From Azovibrio restrictus (GTDB lineage Bacteria > Pseudomonadota > Gammaproteobacteria > Burkholderiales > Rhodocyclaceae): a DNA stretch of 5,572 bases. The notes below the pieces were generated by a model that made no database searches, was not told the origin of the DNA, and worked only from the letters and a program-made list of their open reading frames with translations. Both the position numbers and the translations under genes were made by a program. Position 1 is the first letter of the stretch. Every line of letters starts with the position of its first letter. The stretch is taken from positions 1 to 5,572 of the forward strand of contig QKDJ01000159.1 in the NCBI GenBank assembly GCA_003252145.1, written 5' to 3'. Below are positions 1 to 5,572 of the stretch, in pieces.

Positions 1-3000
1 GGCCCGAGCTTCACCCAGGGTCATGAGCTTGTCGGCCACCACCCGGTTGCCACCGGAAAAGTCGTCGTAACTGACCTTGCCTTCCACCACCAGAATTTCA
101 TCGGTGACGATCTTGTTCCGCTCCGCCTCGAACAGCTCGTTAAAGACAGAGACTTCCACCATGGTGCTGCCGTCGTCCAACTGCAGGAACAACATCTTGC
201 CCCGCTTGGTCATCTGGGTGCGCAAACCCACCACGGTGCCCGCCATGAGGGTCAGTTCCTTGGCGGGCTCCAGTTGATTGAGCCGACGCCGCACGAAGCG
301 GGACAGTTCCTTCTTCACGCTGTCGTAGGGATGACCGGAGAAGAAGAAACCCAGGGCCTGCTTCTCCTGCATCAACTTTTCCTTGTCGGTCCAGGGACGA
401 ATCTGCACATACTGGGGCGCATGCTCTTCCGCTGCCGGGCCCGAGTCGAACAGGCTCACCTGCAGGGCATTCTTTTCCGCATGTTCGGCAAATTCCATGG
501 CCAGTCCCACGGAGGCCAGCAGCTTCCAACGCTCGGCGTCAATGCTGTCAAAGGCCCCGGCCTTGATCAGGGCTTCGATGGTGCGGCGGTTCACCTGGCG
601 CTTGTCCACCCGCTTGCAGAAATCAAACAGGTCCTTGAAGGGCCCATCCTTTTCCCGGGCCGCAAGAATGCACTCCACTGCCTGCTGGCCCGTGCCCTTC
701 ACCGCCCCCAGGCCGTAACGGATGGTCTTGGCATCCACGGGCGCAAAACGGTAGGCGGAGGCATTCACGTCCGGCCCCAGCATGGTCAGCTTGTTGGCCG
801 GCCCCACCGCATCGTCATAGAAGATTTTCACCGTATCGGTGTTGTCCATGTCCGAGGACAGGGTGGCGGCCATGAAGGCGGAGCAGTAATGGGCTTTCAA
901 CCAGGCCGTGTGGTAGGTGACCACGGCGTAGGCTGCGGTGTGGGACTTGTTGAAGCCGTACTCCGCAAACTTGGTCATCAGGTCGAAGAGCTGCTCGGCC
1001 AGGGCCGGGTCGTAGCCCTGGGACTTGGCGCCCTCGGCGATGGTCTCCCGGTGCTTGGCCATTTCCTCCGGCTTTTTCTTGCCCATGGCCCGGCGCAGCA
1101 TGTCGGCGCCGCCCAGAGTGTAGCCCCCGATGATCTGGGAAATCTGCATCACCTGTTCCTGGTACACGATCACCCCGTAGGTGGGGGACAGGCAGCCGGT
1201 CAGGTCCGGGTGGAAATAGTCGATGGCCTGCTGGCCTTTTTTACGCAGGATGAAGTCGTCCACCATCCCGGAACCCAAGGGGCCGGGACGATATAGGGCG
1301 AGCACAGCGATGATGTCTTCAAAACGGTCGGGCGCCAGCTTCTTCAAGAGCTTCTTCATGCCGTCCGATTCCACCTGGAAGATGGCGGTGGTGTTGGCAT
1401 CCTTGAGAATCTGGTAGGCCGCCGGGTCCTCGAAACCCAGGCTCATCAAGTCCAGCTGCTGGCCCGTGAGGCGCTCCACGTATTCCAGGGCCAGCTTGAT
1501 GATGGTGAGGTTGCGCAGGCCCAGGAAGTCGAACTTCACCAGGCCAGCCTTTTCCACATCGTCCTTGTCGAACTGGGACACGGGCGACGCGTCGTTGCCC
1601 GTGGCCTGGTAGATGGGGCAGAAATCGGCAATACGCCCGGGCGCAATGAGCACGCCCCCGGCATGCATCCCCACGTTGCGGGTCAAGTCCTCCAGGCGCT
1701 GGGCCAGATCGAACAGTTCGGTGATGGATTCCCCGTCCTGCTCGTCGGCCATCATCTCCTTCAGGGCCGGCTCCTGCTCCAGGGCCTCGGCCAGGGACAC
1801 GGGCTTGTTCTGCACCACGGGAATCAGCTTGGAGAGCCGGTCGCACATGGAATAGGGCAGGTCCAGCACCCGGCCCACGTCCCGGATCACCGCCTTGGAG
1901 GACATGGTCCCGAATGTGGCGATCTGGGAAACCGCGTCGGCCCCGTAACGCTGGCGCACGTACTCGATCACCCGCCAGCGGTTGTCCTGGCAGAAGTCAA
2001 TATCGAAGTCGGGCATGGACACCCGCTCCGGATTCAGGAAGCGTTCGAACAGCAGGGCGTACTGGAGCGGGTCCAGGTCGGTAATGCCCAGACTGTAGGC
2101 CACCAGGGACCCGGCACCGGAACCCCGGCCAGGGCCCACGGGAACCCCGTTGTTCTTGCCCCAGTTGATGAAGTCCGCCACGATCAGGAAGTAGCCGGGG
2201 AAGCCCATCTGCACGATGGTGTCAGTCTCGATCTTCAGGCGGGCATCGTATTCGGGGCGCCGCTCGGCCCGTACCGCCGGGTCCGGGAACAACTGCTCCA
2301 GGCGCACTTCCAGCCCATCCTTGGCCTGCTGAATGAGGAAATCATCCAGGCTCATGCCATCCGGCGTGGGGAACTGGGGCAGGAAGTTCTTGCCCAGGGT
2401 CATCTCGATATTGCAGCGCTTGGCGATCTCCACCGAGTTTTCCAGGGCCTCGGGCAGATCGGCAAACAACTCCACCATCTCCGCCTGGCTCTTGAAATAC
2501 TGCTCCTGGGTGAAAGGCCGGGGCCGGCGGGTATCTCCCAGGGTATAACCCTCGGCGATACAGACCCGGGCCTCGTGGGCGGTAAAGTCGTCCGGATTCA
2601 GGAACTGGATGGGATGGGTGGCCACCAGAGGCAATTGCAGCTCGGCCGCCAGATCAGCGGTAGCCTGAACCAGGACTTCCGCCTGGGGCTGACCGTAGCG
2701 CTGCACTTCCAGATAGAAGGCGCCGGGAAACTGGGCCTCCCAGGCCTGGGCCCGCTCCCGGGCCAGTTTGGTGTTGCCGGCCAGCAGGGCTTCCCCCACA
2801 TCCCCATGCTGGGCGCCAGAAAGAGCGATCAGGCCGTCACAGCCCACATTGCTCAGCCACTCCCGTTGAATCTGAGCCTTTTCCGGCCGATTCTGTACCG
2901 TATAGGCCTTGGTCAGAAGCTCACTCAGTTGCAGGTAGCCCTTGCGATTCCGGACCAGCAGCAGCAGACGCTGGGGCCGGTCCGGCTCATCCGGATTGGC

Positions 3001-3216
3001 AATCCAGCAGTCCGCCCCGGCAATGGGTTTGACCCCCTTGCCCCGGGCACCCGTGTAGAACTTCACCAGGCCAAACAGGTTCATCAGGTCGGTGATCGCC
3101 AGGGCCGGCATGGCGTCTCCGGCCGCCTGCTTCACCGCATCCCCCACCCGCAAAATCCCGTCGGTGATGGAGTACTCGCTATGGATGCGCAGATGAATGA
3201 ACTGGGGCTGGATCAT
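1..3216 (-). CDS. dnaE: DNA polymerase III subunit alpha (DnaE), C-terminus beyond left edge
   Basis: This is the catalytic 5'-3' polymerase subunit of the chromosomal replicase. The frame is open for 1072 codons to base 1, so about 90-100 residues are missing compared with E. coli DnaE (1160 aa). Domains in order: an N-terminal PHP domain opening MIQPQFIHLRIHSEYS (about 1-270); the polymerase core with GPGRGSGAGS at 361-370, MPDFDIDF carrying catalytic Asp403 and Asp405, KFDFLGLR with Asp563, and GFNKSH at 754-759; a helix-hairpin-helix-like GLGAVKGTG near 835-843; a beta-clamp binding motif QVSLF at 919-923; and an OB fold from about 991. The tau-binding tail lies outside the window. The PHP domain has Arg10 and Gln204 where active PHP domains carry His, as in E. 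coli, so proofreading probably depends on a separate DnaQ. The start at 3216 matches the E. coli N-terminus and has a good ribosome binding site. An in-frame ATG at 3267-3265 would add 17 residues and is less likely. No frameshift or internal stop was seen. Confidence 0.98.
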   Translation of the reverse strand, partial: MIQPQFIHLRIHSEYSITDGILRVGDAVKQAAGDAMPALAITDLMNLFGLVKFYTGARGKGVKPIAGADCWIANPDEPDRPQRLLLLVRNRKGYLQLSELLTKAYTVQNRPEKAQIQREWLSNVGCDGLIALSGAQHGDVGEALLAGNTKLARERAQAWEAQFPGAFYLEVQRYGQPQAEVLVQATADLAAELQLPLVATHPIQFLNPDDFTAHEARVCIAEGYTLGDTRRPRPFTQEQYFKSQAEMVELFADLPEALENSVEIAKRCNIEMTLGKNFLPQFPTPDGMSLDDFLIQQAKDGLEVRLEQLFPDPAVRAERRPEYDARLKIETDTIVQMGFPGYFLIVADFINWGKNNGVPVGPGRGSGAGSLVAYSLGITDLDPLQYALLFERFLNPERVSMPDFDIDFCQDNRWRVIEYVRQRYGADAVSQIATFGTMSSKAVIRDVGRVLDLPYSMCDRLSKLIPVVQNKPVSLAEALEQEPALKEMMADEQDGESITELFDLAQRLEDLTRNVGMHAGGVLIAPGRIADFCPIYQATGNDASPVSQFDKDDVEKAGLVKFDFLGLRNLTIIKLALEYVERLTGQQLDLMSLGFEDPAAYQILKDANTTAIFQVESDGMKKLLKKLAPDRFEDIIAVLALYRPGPLGSGMVDDFILRKKGQQAIDYFHPDLTGCLSPTYGVIVYQEQVMQISQIIGGYTLGGADMLRRAMGKKKPEEMAKHRETIAEGAKSQGYDPALAEQLFDLMTKFAEYGFNKSHTAAYAVVTYHTAWLKAHYCSAFMAATLSSDMDNTDTVKIFYDDAVGPANKLTMLGPDVNASAYRFAPVDAKTIRYGLGAVKGTGQQAVECILAAREKDGPFKDLFDFCKRVDKRQVNRRTIEALIKAGAFDSIDAERWKLLASVGLAMEFAEHAEKNALQVSLFDSGPAAEEHAPQYVQIRPWTDKEKLMQEKQALGFFFSGHPYDSVKKELSRFVRRRLNQLEPAKELTLMAGTVVGLRTQMTKRGKMLFLQLDDGSTMVEVSVFNELFEAERNKIVTDEILVVEGKVSYDDFSGGNRVVADKLMTLGEARA

Positions 3217-3225
3217 GAGTGGAAT

Positions 3226-3230
3226 TTCCT
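3226..3230 (-). promoter_or_regulatory. Ribosome binding site of dnaE
   Basis: On the minus strand AGGAA lies 9 nt before the ATG at 3216. It supports this start over the in-frame ATG at 3267-3265, which would place the site inside the coding region. Confidence 0.6.
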
Positions 3231-3235
3231 GAAGG

Positions 3236-3270
3236 CCGGCTATTTTACCCCGGCTATCCCCGGACATAGC
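3236..3270 (-). promoter_or_regulatory. Possible dnaE -10 region with flanking short repeats
   Basis: Read on the minus strand, TAAAAT at 3247-3242 matches five of six bases of a sigma-70 -10 box and would give a leader of about 20 nt. I see no convincing -35 box at 16-18 bp. Around it, the plus-strand octamer CCGGCTAT occurs twice (3236-3243 and 3250-3257), 14 bp apart. The second copy also forms an inverted pair, GCTAT (3253-3257) with ATAGC (3266-3270). These repeats could be a regulator site or chance; the promoter call is tentative. Confidence 0.3.
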
Positions 3271-3294
3271 ATGCCAACAGGGGCGCGTCATGAC

Positions 3295-3317
3295 AAACGG
3301 GAAAACAGAACCCGTTT
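3295..3317. other. Small hairpin in the divergent intergenic region
   Basis: AAACGGG (3295-3301) and CCCGTTT (3311-3317) form a perfect 7-bp stem with a 9-nt A-rich loop. Read on the plus strand it ends in four T, which resembles a weak terminator. It directly follows an 8-bp palindrome GTCATGAC at 3287-3294. Its role is unknown; it could be a weak terminator, a protein site or chance. Confidence 0.35.
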
Positions 3318-3331
3318 TAGTCTGAATCGAC

Positions 3332-3373
3332 GCTGTTGGTTGGGCTGACCAGCAGCCAGGCAACTGCTTTTTT
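3332..3373 (+). terminator. Terminator-like hairpin with T6 tail, upstream of the REC-GGDEF gene
   Basis: GCTGTTG (3332-3338) pairs with CAACTGC (3361-3367) with one T-T mismatch. Inside it GGCTG (3343-3347) pairs with CAGCC (3353-3357) around a 5-nt loop. The structure is followed at once by six T (3368-3373). This is the form of a Rho-independent terminator on the plus strand, yet no plus-strand gene precedes it. It may end a short RNA, act as a leader attenuator for the cyclase gene, or block transcription running antisense to dnaE. An alternative 5-bp fold, AGCAG (3351-3355) with CTGCT (3364-3368), would use part of the T run. Confidence 0.4.
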
Positions 3374-3402
3374 CACCAAGTTAGAAGTGGGGTGGAGTTC
3401 TG

Positions 3403-3415
3403 GTTTACACTAAAC
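3403..3415. promoter_or_regulatory. AT-rich palindrome, possible operator or promoter element of the REC-GGDEF gene
   Basis: GTTTACACTAAAC is a perfect inverted repeat with 5-bp arms and a 3-nt centre. It sits within a wider imperfect one, TGGTT (3401-3405) with AACCA (3418-3422). It is AT-rich in a GC-rich setting and ends 21 bp before the chosen ATG at 3437. TTTACA at 3404-3409 resembles a -35 box, but no good -10 follows. TAAACT at 3411-3416 is a weak -10 candidate without a -35. Confidence 0.3.
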
Positions 3416-3436
3416 TTAACCACGGATGAAACAGCC

Positions 3437-4327
3437 ATGAAATCCCTCCAAACCATCCAGCTGCTGCTAGTGGAGAATAATCCCGGAGACGCCCAGCTGA
3501 TCCGGGAAATCCTCCGTGACGCTCCGATCAAGGTAGATGTGGAAGTGGCAGCCACGCTTAAATCCGGTTTCGGCAAACTGGAAGAGCGGCGTTTTGATGC
3601 GGTGCTGCTGGACCTTTCCCTGCCGGACAGCCAGGGCCTGGAAACCGTCAGTCGCGTGCATCAGCAGGCCCCTGAGCTGCCCATCCTGGTCCTCACCGGG
3701 GTCAATGATGAAAATATGGCCCTCCAGGCTGTGCGCGAGGGGGCCCAGGACTCCCTGGTCAAGGAAAGCATGGATGGCGCCCTGCTGCTACGGGCCATCC
3801 GCTACGCCATTGAGCGCAACCGCATGCAGTCGGCTTTGCGGGCCTTATCTCTGCTGGATGAGTTGACCGGCATCTACAACCGCCGGGGTTTCATGACGTT
3901 GGCAGAGCATCAGATGAAGCTCTCCCGCCGCCGGCTGGTGGGCTTTTACCTGATCTTCATCGACCTGGACGGCATGAAGGCCATCAACGACACCTACGGA
4001 CATGCGGCCGGTGACAAGACCCTCATGGCAACGGCCCAACTGCTTTCCGACACTTTCCGGGGCTCCGATGTGGTGGCCCGCATGGGGGGCGACGAATTCG
4101 CCGTAGTCACCACGGAATCCAACGGCCATGGCTCGGCCCCCATCATTACCCGACTGGAAGCGGCCGTCTGCCACCATAACTGCATGCACTCAGAGGATCC
4201 GCCCCTGTCTTTCAGCTGTGGCGCCGTCTATTTCGACCCGGAACAGGACATCCCCCTAGAAACCCTGCTCGAAGAAGCCGACAAGATCATGTATGACAAC
4301 AAGCGGGCCAAATACGCCAATCGCTGA
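3437..4327 (+). CDS. Response regulator with GGDEF output: probable diguanylate cyclase
   Basis: This soluble 296-residue protein should condense two GTP into cyclic di-GMP when its receiver is activated. The receiver domain spans about 6-125: VENNPGDA at 12-19, phosphoacceptor Asp59 in LLDLSLPDS, Thr87 and Lys109. The motifs NPGDA and LPDSQGLET place it with Rcp1-like receivers. A linker helix leads to a GGDEF domain (about 135-296) with DELTGIYNRRGF at 141-152, metal-binding Asp176 in FIDLDGMK, Asn184 and Asp193 for guanine, and active site GGDEF at 217-221. An RGSD (208-211) sits five residues before it, an intact product-inhibition I-site. The second residue of the receiver acidic pair, usually Asp, is Asn14, which may weaken Mg2+ binding. 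I chose the ATG at 3437 because the receiver begins there; a GTG at 3392 would add 15 residues of no receiver character. The ribosome site is weak (GGA at 3424). No partner kinase is in view. The DUF808 gene follows after 48 bp. Confidence 0.93.
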   Translation: MKSLQTIQLLLVENNPGDAQLIREILRDAPIKVDVEVAATLKSGFGKLEERRFDAVLLDLSLPDSQGLETVSRVHQQAPELPILVLTGVNDENMALQAVREGAQDSLVKESMDGALLLRAIRYAIERNRMQSALRALSLLDELTGIYNRRGFMTLAEHQMKLSRRRLVGFYLIFIDLDGMKAINDTYGHAAGDKTLMATAQLLSDTFRGSDVVARMGGDEFAVVTTESNGHGSAPIITRLEAAVCHHNCMHSEDPPLSFSCGAVYFDPEQDIPLETLLEEADKIMYDNKRAKYANR

Positions 4328-4337
4328 GTCGCCCACG

Positions 4338-4364
4338 CTTTTTCCACTTACCCCACTTTTTCCA
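4338..4364 (+). repeat. Two copies of CTTTTTCCA between the cyclase and the yedI-like gene
   Basis: The 48-bp gap between the two plus-strand genes is pyrimidine-rich and carries CTTTTTCCA at 4338-4346 and 4356-4364, with a period of 18 bp. No hairpin precedes the T runs, so this is not a clear terminator, and cotranscription of the two genes remains possible. AGAGA at 4364-4368 is the only, weak, ribosome-site candidate for the next gene. Confidence 0.4.
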
Positions 4365-4375
4365 GAGACCTTCCC

Positions 4376-5296
4376 ATGGCCGGAGCCAGCCTGCTCGCCC
4401 TGATCGACGACATTGCCACCATCCTTGACGACGTGGCCCTGATGACCAAAGTTGCCGCCAAGAAAACGGCGGGTGTGCTGGGTGATGACCTGGCCCTGAA
4501 TGCCCAGCAGGTATCCGGTGTCCAGGCGGACCGGGAACTGCCCGTGGTCTGGGCCGTGGCCAAGGGCTCCTTGCGTAACAAGGCCATCCTGGTACCAGCC
4601 GCACTGGCCATCAGCGCCCTGCTGCCTTGGGCCATCACGCCCCTGCTCATGCTGGGTGGCCTTTACCTCTGTTTCGAAGGGACGGAAAAGGTAACCCACA
4701 AATTCCTGCATGGCTCCGAAGAGAATACGGAGGCGCGCCAGGAAACCCTGGCGGCCCTGGCCGATCCCCAGGTGGATCTGGTAGCCCTGGAAAAATCCAA
4801 GATCCAAGGGGCCATTCGTACCGATTTCGTGTTGTCTGCGGAAATCATCGTCATTGCCCTGGGCACCGTGGCCGATGCCGCCTTTGGTACCCGGCTCGCC
4901 GTCCTTGCAGGCATTGGTGTTCTGATGACCTTTGGGGTCTATGGGGTGGTGGCCGCCATCGTCAAACTGGATGACGCGGGCCTCTACCTGCACCAACGGC
5001 CTTCGGCCATGGCCCAGGCCCTGGGCCGCTTGCTCCTCCTGGCCGCCCCCCGGCTCATGAAGACGCTCACCATCGTCGGTACAGCCGCCATGTTCATGGT
5101 GGGCGGCGGCATCCTCACCCATGGGATACCCGGCGCCCACGAGCTCATCCAGCATCTGACCGAAGCCTCCGGCATTCTGGCCGGCCTGGTTCCCACCCTG
5201 CTGAACATGCTGGCGGGGCTTCTGGCGGGCCTAGTGGTGCTGGCCTTGGTCAGTCTGGCCCAACGCCTGAGAAATCAGGCTCCGGCAGGTGCCTGA
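4376..5296 (+). CDS. yedI: DUF808/YedI-family inner-membrane protein
   Basis: This is a 306-residue integral membrane protein whose closest remembered relative is E. coli YedI, which is of similar length. The N-terminal block is nearly identical to the family signature: MAGASLLALIDDIA at the start, then KVAAKKTAGVLGDDLALNAQ (25-44) and RELPVVWAVAKGS (53-65). Further family blocks are ITPLLMLGG (87-95), GAIRTDFVLSAEI (145-157) and MVGGGILTHGI (241-251). Hydrophobic stretches suitable for membrane spans lie near 69-101, 151-169, 173-196, 228-251 and 267-295. A charged loop at about 102-148 separates the first from the second. The biochemical role of the family is not established, and nothing here reveals it. 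The start is the first Met of the signature. It follows the cyclase gene by 48 bp on the same strand, so the two may share a transcript, and its stop lies 8 bp from that of the converging DUF922-like gene. Confidence 0.93.
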   Translation: MAGASLLALIDDIATILDDVALMTKVAAKKTAGVLGDDLALNAQQVSGVQADRELPVVWAVAKGSLRNKAILVPAALAISALLPWAITPLLMLGGLYLCFEGTEKVTHKFLHGSEENTEARQETLAALADPQVDLVALEKSKIQGAIRTDFVLSAEIIVIALGTVADAAFGTRLAVLAGIGVLMTFGVYGVVAAIVKLDDAGLYLHQRPSAMAQALGRLLLLAAPRLMKTLTIVGTAAMFMVGGGILTHGIPGAHELIQHLTEASGILAGLVPTLLNMLAGLLAGLVVLALVSLAQRLRNQAPAGA

Positions 5297-5304
5297 AACG
5301 GGCC

Positions 5305-5572
5305 TCAATCTTCAAGATAAGCCCCCTGGGTACGGCCGTGCCCGGTATCCCGATCAAACTGACGCTCTTGGGCCTGAAAGTGCTGAAGCAGACGCTGCCC
5401 CCCCGCATTGGCAGCGGTTTCCAAACGACCACAATCCCTCTCCGGAGGAAGCCCTAGCAGATGCCTATCTATGGCATGGGCTGCCTGTCGCCCCACCTCC
5501 ACGTGCCCCAGTTCATGCCGCTGCAAGGCTTTCAGGTAGGTATCCAGTCGAGATTGCTGTCCACTTGAAACC
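5305..5572 (-). CDS. DUF922-like predicted zinc-dependent protease, C-terminal part only
   Basis: An open frame enters from the right edge and ends at a TGA at 5307-5305, giving 88 visible codons of the protein's C-terminal part. It contains HELGH (5517-5503), an HExxH zinc-metallopeptidase signature, preceded by LDTYLKALQR. A Cys follows in ERDCGRLE, and near the end comes FDRDTGHG. The order HExxH, Cys, then (Y/F)DxxTGHG matches what I recall of the DUF922 family, described as predicted secreted zinc proteases. His-Glu-His would bind zinc and activate water; a third protein ligand, perhaps the His of TGHG, is inference. The signal peptide expected for such proteins would lie outside the window. 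A TTG at 5526 could be read as a start, but it would cut the domain just before HExxH, so the gene is better taken as continuing upstream. The gene converges on the yedI-like gene with an 8-bp gap, so any terminator must lie within the opposing gene. Confidence 0.75.
   Translation of the reverse strand, partial: VSSGQQSRLDTYLKALQRHELGHVEVGRQAAHAIDRHLLGLPPERDCGRLETAANAGGQRLLQHFQAQERQFDRDTGHGRTQGAYLED

Noticed and set aside
274..1296. 340-codon plus-strand open frame opposite dnaE
   Set aside because: It has the same shadow composition, no recognisable motif, and lies wholly within the conserved DnaE coding region.
1..3216. Frameshift, intein or inserted element within dnaE
   Set aside because: The frame is continuous, and motifs from residue 1 to 1072 keep a nearly constant offset from E. 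coli DnaE, leaving no room for an insertion.
1663..3348. 561-codon plus-strand open frame opposite dnaE
   Set aside because: It is antisense to well-conserved dnaE, is rich in His, Gln, Gly and Leu as expected from the complement of GC-rich codons, and shows no recognisable domain.
3392..3436. GTG start extending the REC-GGDEF protein by 15 residues
   Set aside because: The added residues (MEFWFTLNL...) are outside the receiver fold and cover the AT-rich palindrome; the ATG at 3437 places the receiver at the usual distance from the N-terminus.
3217..3436. Cyclic di-GMP riboswitch ahead of the cyclase gene
   Set aside because: The hairpins do not show the GEMM aptamer arrangement (tetraloop and receptor) that I could recognise, so no riboswitch call is supported.
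4256..5155. 299-codon minus-strand open frame opposite the yedI-like gene
   Set aside because: It is Gly/His/Gln-rich shadow composition opposite a gene with a near-identical match to a known family.

Overview
The window reads as an ordinary chromosomal segment of a GC-rich Gram-negative bacterium. The DnaE sequence is clearly proteobacterial: it is collinear with the E. coli protein, with a remarkably constant offset of its motifs. Overall residue choice and codon use suggest a betaproteobacterium, possibly of the Rhodocyclales (Azospira/Dechloromonas-like). That placement is inference from memory, not from a search.

Layout: (1) 1-3216, minus strand, is dnaE, the alpha subunit of DNA polymerase III. 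It has 1072 uninterrupted codons and runs off the left edge, so the C-terminal ~90-100 residues are missing. (2) 3217-3436 is a 220-bp divergent intergenic region. It holds the dnaE ribosome binding site and a -10-like box, short repeats around that box, two hairpins (the second followed by a run of six T on the plus strand), and a small AT-rich palindrome. (3) 3437-4327, plus strand, is a two-domain response regulator/diguanylate cyclase (REC-GGDEF). Its cyclase and I-site motifs are intact, but its receiver acidic pair is Glu-Asn. (4) 4376-5296, plus strand, is a DUF808/YedI-family inner-membrane protein 48 bp downstream, possibly cotranscribed. (5) 5305 to the right edge, minus strand, is the C-terminal part of a DUF922-like predicted zinc protease with an HELGH motif. 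It converges on the yedI-like gene with only 8 bp between the stop codons.

How the genes relate: DnaE is the replicative polymerase and has no obvious functional tie to the rest. The REC-GGDEF protein should make cyclic di-GMP, probably under control of a sensor kinase not encoded here. The two downstream genes belong to conserved families of poorly known function. I see no phage, transposon, CRISPR, tRNA or rRNA, and no convincing undescribed system. The points most worth a second look are the terminator-like hairpin and palindrome ahead of the cyclase gene and the altered receiver pocket. The long plus-strand open frames opposite dnaE are shadows of its codon bias.
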